This document shows positions 1-5,915 of a stretch of 5,915 nucleotides of DNA, one piece after another. How positions within the stretch are numbered: position 1 is the stretch's first letter; every line of letters begins with the position of its first letter. Both the position numbers and the translations under genes were made by a program. Origin of the DNA: Gammaproteobacteria bacterium (GTDB lineage: Bacteria > Pseudomonadota > Gammaproteobacteria > Pseudomonadales > Pseudohongiellaceae); NCBI GenBank assembly GCA_016762975.1, contig JAESUV010000161.1, positions 1,012 to 6,926 of the forward strand, in the 5' to 3' direction. Below the pieces are notes generated by a model. The model searched no databases. It worked only from the letters and a program-made list of their open reading frames with translations, and was not told where the DNA came from.

Positions 1-573
1 ATGTTTGCCAAGGAAGCAATTGTTGGAACCCTCGATGCACTCTATAGCGAATCAGACGCGGATGGGTATGATGGCTCACCGCCGGACCTTATAGCAGCCG
101 TGGGCAAAGCCTTCTCTTCGATTGGCGCAGAGTTAGTAGCGCTCAGCTCTAGCCTGACCGACCCCCTAGGCATATCGATTGGCGATGTTAGCGACTTAGA
201 GGCCGTCGCCGACGAACAGGAAATTGAATCCTCGACTCTTACCAATATGGCCGCACTCTTTTCCGGCCCATTCGCCGCATTCTGCTATCTTGTTTTTATC
301 TTACTCTACGCTCCTTGCGTAGCGGTGCTTGGTGCCATTAATAAAGAAGCCGGCTGGCACTGGACGCTGCTAGTATTCGGCTGGTCCACAGGACTCGCCT
401 ACATCACCGCCACGGTCATTTATCAGATTGGCACATTCTCCGTAAACCCCCTATTCTCCTCAATATGGATAGCGAGCATGCTAACCATATTGGCTGTCTT
501 TATTCTAAACCTGAAGAGGCTCTCGGCTAAAATGGTGCCAAAGAATCTCATCCCGACGGTTCAGATAGCTTAG
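1..573 (+). CDS. feoB: Ferrous iron permease FeoB, C-terminal part (5' end outside window)
   Basis: FeoB is the inner-membrane GTP-dependent Fe(II) transporter. Only its last 190 residues are here. The ATG at position 1 is an internal methionine, because the fragment opens directly with the conserved AKEAIVGTLDALY stretch (residues 3-15), which corresponds to AKEVVVGTLNTLY in E. coli FeoB as I remember it. A variable loop (about 16-80) follows, then the conserved membrane segment with FILLYAPCVAVLGAI (99-113) and its KEAGWHW continuation (115-121). Hydrophobic helices lie at about 91-113, 119-144 and 152-170. The N-terminal G domain and most of the Gate region lie upstream of the window. The protein ends in a short tail, IPTVQIA, without the cysteines that I recall at the E. 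coli C-terminus. No feoC-like ORF follows the TAG stop; the next sequence is a decayed glycosyltransferase remnant. Identification is firm; the true start cannot be seen. Confidence 0.92.
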   Translation: MFAKEAIVGTLDALYSESDADGYDGSPPDLIAAVGKAFSSIGAELVALSSSLTDPLGISIGDVSDLEAVADEQEIESSTLTNMAALFSGPFAAFCYLVFILLYAPCVAVLGAINKEAGWHWTLLVFGWSTGLAYITATVIYQIGTFSVNPLFSSIWIASMLTILAVFILNLKRLSAKMVPKNLIPTVQIA

Positions 574-600
574 GAGGAAGAGCTTATAGGACTCAGTGCA

Positions 601-621
601 ACAGGGTGCCCGACTCCCTGT
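601..621. repeat. Inverted repeat downstream of feoB
   Basis: ACAGGG (601-606) is perfectly complementary to CCCTGT (616-621), with a 9-base loop, 27 bases after the feoB stop. It could fold as a transcript-end hairpin for feoB, but no T-run follows it (CCTTAAGTG comes next), so it is not a good intrinsic terminator. The inverted repeat is seen directly; any function is a guess. Confidence 0.3.
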
Positions 622-627
622 CCTTAA

Positions 628-948
628 GTGTCTCGGGGTGGGATTACCCTTCTTCTGCTGAGTAAGGTTTTCTAGCATTTGCTCTCGACTTATACAGCGA
701 CGAGGCCTTCTATTGGCAGGCATCAGCTAATCCGGCCATCGCGTACAGCGATCTAGCCTATAACTGCGCTACTTATCGGATTGGGCTCTGACCTCGATTC
801 ATACAACACCCTCGCCGCACGCCGCCTATTCATCTTTATGGGAAGTCTCCTGCCGCTGCTCGTCTATTGGATCCCCATACCAATTACCAGCCCCAATATC
901 GGCTATAGCTACAACTTCGACACCAAGCAATTAGACAACGGTTCTTAA
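628..948 (+). pseudogene. Frameshifted remnant of a GT39/ArnT-like membrane glycosyltransferase (N-terminal part)
   Basis: Three consecutive reading-frame segments join into one coherent protein. Segment 1 (628-672) gives a hydrophobic start, GITLLLLSKVF, and runs into TAG at 673. Segment 2, in another frame (about 672-785), gives LAFALDLYSDEAFYWQASAN and continues to an IGL just before TGA at 789. Segment 3, back in the first frame (about 781-945), gives LAARRLFIFMGSLLPLLVYW and ends at TAA 946. Together they resemble the start of PMT/ArnT-type (GT39, PMT_2) polyprenyl-phosphate-sugar glycosyltransferases: first membrane helix, an LDLY-x-DEA-x-YW motif at the first periplasmic loop, an LG spacer, an AxR motif and a second hydrophobic helix. 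The family is usually around 500 residues; only about 105 remain. A functional product is therefore unlikely. The frameshifts and stops are seen directly. The family call rests on motif pattern from memory, so a sequencing error or an unrelated decayed membrane gene remains possible. Confidence 0.55.
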
Positions 949-952
949 CAAT

Positions 953-978
953 TAGAGATAGAGATAGAGATAGAGATA
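953..978 (+). repeat. Hexanucleotide tandem repeat (TAGAGA)4.3
   Basis: Four perfect copies of TAGAGA followed by TA make 26 bases. The tract lies five bases after the stop that ends the glycosyltransferase remnant. In the frame of that remnant it reads as four Glu-Ile pairs, and the frame stays open until TAA at 1036, with residues RNYLGITQRYGERMID after the repeat. Because the unit is six bases, slippage would change length without changing frame. It may be a simple slippage product in decaying DNA, or part of the C-terminal end of the dead gene. I see no evidence that it regulates anything. Confidence 0.85.
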
Positions 979-1044
979 AGAAACTATTTGGGAATCACCC
1001 AGCGTTACGGCGAACGTATGATTGACGCAAACAACTAACGAGCA

Positions 1045-2034
1045 TCAATAGGGGTTTAAGGCCTCGACTGCGATCTTCCACTCGTTGCTCGCGGTGAAGC
1101 GCCACAATCGCATATAACTTGTTCGAAAACTTTGCTGTGAATCATCTTCTAGAGTTTCCATGGTGCCGTAGGTATAACCCACTTCCTTGGATGCAGACAA
1201 AAAACCTCCCATATGGGTGAGGCTAATCTGATTCGTAGTTGATAGCTGATTATCCAAAAACGCGCCATAGACCGAACTCGCTGCGTCGGCACCTACAGCT
1301 GGAGCCATACCCGGCAGGTAGACCCGTGTATTTTCCAATCCGTACCGTAGTAGCGCGCGCTGCCCTCCTCGAAAATTTATCGATTGCCCGAATAAATTGT
1401 CGCGATCGATAAGCAACTGCATATTATTAGTTTCTGCAGTCGCCATGACCGGGTGAGCCGTTTCTTCCAGCACCGGCCTAGTGTCATCGAAATTAGGCTC
1501 AACTTCCAAACTTAAAAACCCTGGGATACCTGCAACGATATCTGCCATCAAGACCCAGCGATTCTCTTGCTTTTGCCAAATAGAAATAAGGTGACCGAAC
1601 TGGTCAGGAGACTCATCCGTAAGAATATTCAAAGGTCCTGCCGTCAGCCCCAGGTCTCCTGCACGAGAAACATCCACATAGTGTGCCTCCCAACTAACCT
1701 CATTCGCGCTGTTTTGGAAATTCTCAGAACCGTACAAGGCAATGGCGTCGACCGGACCATCTCGGAAGACTGTAGATCCCTGCCCCAAAAACTCAAGAAA
1801 CGCACCGGTTCTACCAATCTCGGCGGAGCGGTCAGCGAAGCTCTGATCCGCCGCCATCAGATCTAACCAGTACTGATATTGGCTGGCCTCTTGGTCTTGC
1901 ACAGACATCTCGGCTAATTCCAACTCCTGCGCCGCCAACGTCATGCATTGAAAACCGAGCAACAATAGTAAAACTAAGCGCTTATTCCAAGTTGTACACC
2001 CTACTGCTGCAATTTTTTCTTCGACCCCGAGCAT
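1045..2034 (-). CDS. Secreted protein with two NTF2-like (SnoaL/DUF4440-type) domains
   Basis: The product has 329 residues. After a basic stretch (NKR, 17-19) comes a hydrophobic core, LVLLLLLGF (20-28), and a likely signal peptidase I site after LAA (33-35), which places the mature protein in the periplasm or outside. C30 is preceded by GFQ, which is a poor lipobox. The rest shows two similar halves, about 57-170 and 204-329. Each has an aspartate followed by a phenylalanine-bearing helix (DQSFADRS; DRDNLFGQS), a GxxxAxLxxL-like segment (GRTGAFLEFL; GGQRALLRYG), a V-x-(F/Y)-x-x-G-x-x-(P/D) turn, a G-(D/E)-(L/V)-G-(L/Y)-T-x-G strand (126-133; about 283-290) and a W-x-x-x-x-x-x-W-x-(L/I) end (about 153-162; 311-321). 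This pattern is typical of NTF2-like/DUF4440 proteins. Such folds bind small molecules or act as isomerases or hydrolases; no catalytic role can be assigned. The ATG at 2034 is the only plausible start that retains the signal peptide; AGGA lies 14 bases upstream, which is far for a ribosome binding site. It converges on the remnant before it and diverges from the kinase gene. Confidence 0.82.
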   Translation of the reverse strand: MLGVEEKIAAVGCTTWNKRLVLLLLLGFQCMTLAAQELELAEMSVQDQEASQYQYWLDLMAADQSFADRSAEIGRTGAFLEFLGQGSTVFRDGPVDAIALYGSENFQNSANEVSWEAHYVDVSRAGDLGLTAGPLNILTDESPDQFGHLISIWQKQENRWVLMADIVAGIPGFLSLEVEPNFDDTRPVLEETAHPVMATAETNNMQLLIDRDNLFGQSINFRGGQRALLRYGLENTRVYLPGMAPAVGADAASSVYGAFLDNQLSTTNQISLTHMGGFLSASKEVGYTYGTMETLEDDSQQSFRTSYMRLWRFTASNEWKIAVEALNPY

Positions 2035-2541
2035 GGGTCTAATAATAGTCCTATTCTGACACCTTAACTAGGGTGCTTCTGAATGATTCTATAACTCCTT
2101 TAATCATTTGAGTGCTCCGAGATTAAGGCGTCTCGTTGCTGGTATACGTTCATCAGTCAAAAAGGAAAAAAAACGATACAGCCCAACCGCCCCAAAGGGC
2201 GAGCCCTCGAGCATTCATCTGCTTAGAGCAGCTCTTGTTAAGGACTAAGGCCATTTACAGTGACCTGCGCCTCGATATTAAATGCCTACGGCTCGCGACC
2301 GTTAAATTACCTAAAGGCCCCTAGCCTAGGATAACTTCCACCGTTGCCATGCCGCGCCAGCACTAGGTTTCGGCAAACAGCTCTAAGCACGAAATCACAG
2401 CAGGCAGAGGGCCACATTAGTACTATTGATTGTTCTGGGAGTGATGAACCGCTAGAATTGACCTGCTTTTACAATACAGCAACTCGCCGTATCACTAGCG
2501 TTGGTATTATTCAGCCAGATAACCATCATCGAAACCCGATT
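2035..2541. other. Divergent intergenic region without a supported gene
   Basis: These 507 bases separate the start codons of the NTF2-like gene (minus) and the sensor kinase gene (plus). I translated the region in several frames and found only short open stretches with no recognisable domain, good ribosome binding site or gene-like composition. It holds an A-rich tract (2166-2173 is eight A), two small hairpins (2188-2201, stem CGCCC/GGGCG; 2219-2231, stem CTGCT/AGCAG) and one weak promoter candidate near the kinase. The kinase frame stays open upstream of its GTG as far as 2335, but that extension contains no ATG and would bury the signal peptide. The promoters of both flanking genes should lie here. 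Confidence 0.6.
2430..2458 (+). promoter_or_regulatory. Weak sigma70-like promoter candidate for the sensor kinase
   Basis: TTGTTC (2430-2435) and TAGAAT (2453-2458) are separated by 17 bases. The -10 box matches TATAAT at five of six positions; the -35 box matches TTGACA only at TTG. Transcription would begin near 2465 and leave a leader of about 77 bases before the GTG start. The match is close to chance level in AT-balanced DNA, so this is only a candidate. Confidence 0.25.
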
Positions 2542-5500
2542 GTGCAAAGAAAAATACGAAATTTAGGCTTCGAAAAAACCCTATTGGCAATTGTCGCCTT
2601 GCTTTGCATAAGTCTAAGCCATGCTGACACTGTGCTTGTAGATAGGGAATCAAGATTTCTCGCTCTTGCCGATGCTGTCGACTACTACGAAGACAGCTCC
2701 GAATCACTGACAATCGATGATGTATTGGCACCAAACTTTGGCGTAAATTTCATCGCCCACGATGAAGATATCCTCCACTTTGGCATAACCAGCTCCGCCT
2801 ACTGGGTTCGGTTCGACCTCGATTGGTCTCTACTCGAAAACGCTGAAAGTAAGATACTAGAATTTGGGCCACCGAAGCTCGTTGCCGGTTTCATTAGAGG
2901 CGGCATAGAACTCTTCATAGTGAGTGATGACGGGGAACTTGTTTCACAATATACGCTGGGCACACAAGAAAGCTCGAGGGAACTAAAAACCCTCAATCGA
3001 GGGTTCGCATTAAAGATAAATGAGATGTATGGCCAGCATTTCTATCTTAGGATAACGAGTGCACGCCCGCTACGATTGCCAATATCGCTCTGGAGCGAGG
3101 AAGCGTTTCTTGAGCAATCTTTAAGCTCCAGCTCGGGTCTTGGACTGCAGTACGGCATTCTTCTCGCCATGATTCTATACAATCTATTTCTATACTTCTC
3201 GATTCGCGAGAGTAGCTATCTTTTTTATGTAATTACTATCGCGAGTCAAGCCACTTTCCTTTTCTTAGACTCCAAACATTTACGCTATCTACTCGACGAA
3301 TTCTACATAGGTAGTTGGTGGGTGGACATGTCTGAACGGATAATTTATCCGCTGATGGTTATAACTGCCCTCCTGTTTCAACGCTCTTTGCTGCGATTAT
3401 GGACATACAACCTAAAGCTGGATATGGCCGTTAAAATTATGCTTGGCTGCTTCAGTCTAGTCATATTGCTAACGTTCATACCGAACGAAAAAATATTTCA
3501 GTACTTCTTTATTCTTCTGTTAATCGTTGTGATACCGCTTACTTTCTATAACAACATCGATGCTATTCGCAGAGGAAACCTGACTGCCGCGGTACACATG
3601 GCGGCGATTGGTATCTTTCTAGCTGGAACCATCATCTTGATGCTGCTACAGCTTTGGCCTAATTTTCCTAGCAATGTTTTTACCAATAACGCCTACAACG
3701 CAGGCCTGATCATTCAGTCACTGCTCTTGTCTTTTAGTCTGACGACGCAATACAATCAAATCAAACAAGAGAAGGAAGATGCTCAAAGACAAGCTATCGA
3801 CAACTTAGTTAAGTCTGAAAAAATAAAAGATGACCTGCTCGCCAATGTTTCGCACGAACTTCGAACACCGCTCTACGGAATCAATGGCTTAGCCGAAATC
3901 GCCTTAACAGAGTTCAGATCGAACAATAACAATGACGAATTGATCATTCAGAATTTAGAACTTATTCAGTCCAGCGGCGACCGATTAACCAAGCTAGTTA
4001 ACGACTTGCTGGACTTTTCCAGCGCGAAGGAACAAGCCGCGTATATTAAGTTTCGACCGGTGGACCTAAATAGTATCGCTACTCTGGTAGTCGCTGTATG
4101 CAAGCCAATAATTGGAGAAAAAAATCTCGATCTTAGAGTAGAAATGGACCCTGACTTACCACTGGTGGCAGGCGACGAAGACAGGTTGCAGCAAATTCTG
4201 GTAAACCTCACCTCTAACGCTATTAAGTTCACCTACTCTGGCGAAGTAGTGATCTCCGCCCAGCTCACATCCGACTACAATGTAACAATAAAAGTCAGCG
4301 ATACCGGTATCGGAATACATAAAACCGACCACGACACCATCTTCAAGACATTCGAAAAACTACCATCACAACATCTGAACGCGTCAGGCATCGGATTGGG
4401 GCTTCCTCTCGCGAAGAGCATGGTTGAATTGCATCGCAGTGAATTAAAAGTAGAAAGTGAATTAGACTTGGGATCAACTTTTAGTTTTGATTTGCGCGTT
4501 TCATTAGATCAGACTAGGGCAGTCAAATCGCCAAGCATCCACAAGCAGATGATTCGACGCGCAGACTATCTCGAGCAGGCCAACAAAGAGCCAGAAACCC
4601 CAAAACTACGCAGTGAACAAGACATTACTATATTGGTTGTAGACGACGATGAAATAAATCGCGTGGTAATGGGTCAACAGCTGGAGGAATACAATGTCAT
4701 CAAATGCTCGAACGGGCTCGATGCACTGACCGTAGTGGAAGGAGAAAAGCCAGATTTAGTATTGCTCGATTTAATGATGCCAGGCCTCAATGGGTATGAG
4801 GTCTGCCAGAAGCTGAGGCAGAAATACAATCAAATCGAATTACCGATTATTTTGGTTACCGCAAAGAATCATCTCGAAGACCTCACTCAGGGCTTCAAGA
4901 CCGGCGCCAACGACTACCTAGCAAAGCCATTCCACAATGAAGAACTTCGTTCTAGAGTAGAAAACCAATTACGACTCAGCCTGCTGCACCGGGTCAATGA
5001 TGATAATCTGCGAATGCGCTCACAGATTGAATCCTATGCAAAGGCGGACTCCGAACTGCGCAGCTCACGCTTTAGGCTGCAGCAGGTGCTGGAGTCAATC
5101 AACGCTGGGTTTATCGCCTTCGAACTACCAGGAAAAATATTTAGTCTCAATCAACGGGCAGCTGAATTGCTCGGCACTGATCGTGACGCCGTTTTAGACA
5201 AGGACATACACACATTGTTTTCAGATTCGGAAACGAACAATGAAATATTGCACGCTCTTCAGAACTGGGAAGGAGGCGAAGATGCTGACGGGCAGCAAGA
5301 GACGTTGCCGAATCATGCTACAAGTTTAAGCGTCAATGTAGAAGTGATCTATCCCTACAGCAGCTCAAGCAAGCCTTCCGCCAAGGCAGTTCAATTCAAC
5401 AGTAAGCTAAATTTATTTGGCAGCGATGAGGGAACAGGCGTACTGTTTCTAGAAGACACCGAACCGTTGCAATCACTTGCGAGCAGCAAAGTCGTAACCG

Positions 5501-5915
5501 ATACCGTTGAGTTAATCAGTTTTCTTGGGCAAGCGCAGCAGAATATACGCCGTATCGGAACTCGCTTGAGCGTACTCACTCCATCGGAGATAACCGAGCA
5601 TCCTGCGTTGCTAGACAAGTTAACCGGCATCGAAGACCTGATTAATTATATCGATGAACAACTTCCAAACGTTAGCAGTGCGGGAGAATATCGTCAGCAG
5701 CTAGTCACGCTTATGCGCTCCGCCCTGCACACTTGGGAAGTGACAACCCAGAAATCAAAGATTGAACTCGCCGAAGAAAGCAATATTTGGGCTGTAAGTA
5801 TTGACGATGGCCGATTGAGAACGCGAACCTTCGATCGCTATCTGAGAATTGAACAGCTACCGAAGATTCCGCGCTGGAGGGAAGTTGTAAGAACCGCCTA
5901 CTTCGTTCTGTCAAA
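2542..5915 (+). CDS. 7TMR-DISM transmembrane hybrid sensor histidine kinase with receiver and PAS domains (3' end outside window)
   Basis: This inner-membrane two-component sensor is seen for 1124 codons and is cut by the window edge. The GTG start gives an ideal signal peptide: basic MQRKIR, core TLLAIVALLCISLS (13-26), cleavage after SHA (26-28). No ATG occurs before codon 162, and there is no clear ribosome binding site. Domains in order: 7TMR-DISMED2 periplasmic carbohydrate-binding-like sensor (about 40-185, with YWVRF at 87-91); 7TMR-DISM seven-helix region (about 198-405, with GILLAMILYNLFLY); short coiled linker; HisKA with SHELRTP, phospho-acceptor H438; HATPase_c with N-box NLTSNAIKFT (555-564), DTGIGI (587-592) and GIGLGL (616-621); receiver (about 695-810) with acidic D701-D703, phospho-acceptor D743, T773 and K795; coiled coil (about 814-850); PAS (about 845-975, VLESINAGFIAF then NQRAAELLG); then a C-terminal module with KIELAEES (1073-1080) and RTRTFDRYL (1093-1101). 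All catalytic residues are present. No DNA-binding domain is visible, so output should pass by phosphorelay or through the C-terminus. The ligand is unknown. Confidence 0.93.
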   Translation, partial: MQRKIRNLGFEKTLLAIVALLCISLSHADTVLVDRESRFLALADAVDYYEDSSESLTIDDVLAPNFGVNFIAHDEDILHFGITSSAYWVRFDLDWSLLENAESKILEFGPPKLVAGFIRGGIELFIVSDDGELVSQYTLGTQESSRELKTLNRGFALKINEMYGQHFYLRITSARPLRLPISLWSEEAFLEQSLSSSSGLGLQYGILLAMILYNLFLYFSIRESSYLFYVITIASQATFLFLDSKHLRYLLDEFYIGSWWVDMSERIIYPLMVITALLFQRSLLRLWTYNLKLDMAVKIMLGCFSLVILLTFIPNEKIFQYFFILLLIVVIPLTFYNNIDAIRRGNLTAAVHMAAIGIFLAGTIILMLLQLWPNFPSNVFTNNAYNAGLIIQSLLLSFSLTTQYNQIKQEKEDAQRQAIDNLVKSEKIKDDLLANVSHELRTPLYGINGLAEIALTEFRSNNNNDELIIQNLELIQSSGDRLTKLVNDLLDFSSAKEQAAYIKFRPVDLNSIATLVVAVCKPIIGEKNLDLRVEMDPDLPLVAGDEDRLQQILVNLTSNAIKFTYSGEVVISAQLTSDYNVTIKVSDTGIGIHKTDHDTIFKTFEKLPSQHLNASGIGLGLPLAKSMVELHRSELKVESELDLGSTFSFDLRVSLDQTRAVKSPSIHKQMIRRADYLEQANKEPETPKLRSEQDITILVVDDDEINRVVMGQQLEEYNVIKCSNGLDALTVVEGEKPDLVLLDLMMPGLNGYEVCQKLRQKYNQIELPIILVTAKNHLEDLTQGFKTGANDYLAKPFHNEELRSRVENQLRLSLLHRVNDDNLRMRSQIESYAKADSELRSSRFRLQQVLESINAGFIAFELPGKIFSLNQRAAELLGTDRDAVLDKDIHTLFSDSETNNEILHALQNWEGGEDADGQQETLPNHATSLSVNVEVIYPYSSSSKPSAKAVQFNSKLNLFGSDEGTGVLFLEDTEPLQSLASSKVVTDTVELISFLGQAQQNIRRIGTRLSVLTPSEITEHPALLDKLTGIEDLINYIDEQLPNVSSAGEYRQQLVTLMRSALHTWEVTTQKSKIELAEESNIWAVSIDDGRLRTRTFDRYLRIEQLPKIPRWREVVRTAYFVLS

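Noticed and set aside
1..3. ATG at position 1 as the true start of a 190-residue membrane protein
   Set aside because: The first residues match an internal conserved FeoB segment, so this is a window-edge cut and not a gene start.
505..723. 72-codon minus-strand ORF opposite the end of feoB
   Set aside because: It overlaps the feoB 3' end and the glycosyltransferase remnant antisense, has no domain and no ribosome binding site.
1567..1866. 99-codon plus-strand ORF inside the NTF2-like gene
   Set aside because: It is antisense to a well-supported secreted protein and its translation shows no domain; a shadow ORF.
1081..2140. CTCGTTGCT occurring at both 1081-1089 and 2132-2140
   Set aside because: A 9-base match within 1 kb with no extension on either side; expected by chance and not a mobile-element end.
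2166..2201. Hairpin CGCCC/GGGCG with a T8 run on the minus strand, resembling an intrinsic terminator
   Set aside because: The stem is only 5 bp, the T-run lies 14 bases beyond it, and no minus-strand gene upstream needs a terminator here.
2136..2324. 62-codon plus-strand ORF starting at ATG 2136
   Set aside because: No ribosome binding site, no recognisable domain, and a run of lysines and basic residues produced by the A-rich tract; looks like chance.
2458..2475. TTGACC followed by TACAAT as a promoter
   Set aside because: The spacing between the two boxes is only 6 bases, far from the 16-18 needed.

Overview
The window looks like ordinary chromosome of a Gram-negative bacterium. It is probably a free-living, possibly marine, gammaproteobacterium. 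This rests on the gammaproteobacterial-type FeoB C-terminus, two proteins with Sec signal peptides, and a 7TMR-DISM hybrid histidine kinase of a kind common in marine Gammaproteobacteria. Base composition looks balanced by eye. The lineage is inference; there is no rRNA or other marker gene here.

Layout. (1) Positions 1-573 hold the 3' end of feoB, the ferrous iron permease, cut by the left edge. (2) Positions 574-1044 hold no intact gene. They contain an inverted repeat just after feoB, a frameshifted remnant of the N-terminal part of a GT39/ArnT-like membrane glycosyltransferase (about 628-948), and a short hexanucleotide tandem repeat (953-978). (3) Positions 1045-2034, minus strand, encode a secreted protein of 329 residues made of two NTF2-like (SnoaL/DUF4440-type) halves. 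(4) Positions 2035-2541 are a 507-base divergent intergenic region with no gene I can support; one weak sigma70-like promoter candidate faces the kinase. (5) From 2542 to the right edge runs a very large plus-strand gene, at least 1124 codons and cut by the window end. It encodes a transmembrane hybrid sensor kinase: signal peptide, 7TMR-DISMED2 periplasmic sensor, 7TMR-DISM seven-helix region, HisKA, HATPase_c, receiver, coiled coil, PAS and an additional C-terminal module. It begins with GTG, and its first in-frame ATG is codon 162, so an ATG-only gene search would miss its sensor domain.

The genes do not form one operon: feoB and the remnant read rightwards, the NTF2-like gene reads leftwards, and the kinase reads rightwards from the far side of a divergent region. 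I see no CRISPR array, tRNA, rRNA, insertion sequence or clear undescribed multi-gene system. The items most worth a second look are the kinase's domain order (PAS and an extra module after the receiver), the decayed glycosyltransferase beside feoB, and the two-halved NTF2-like secreted protein.
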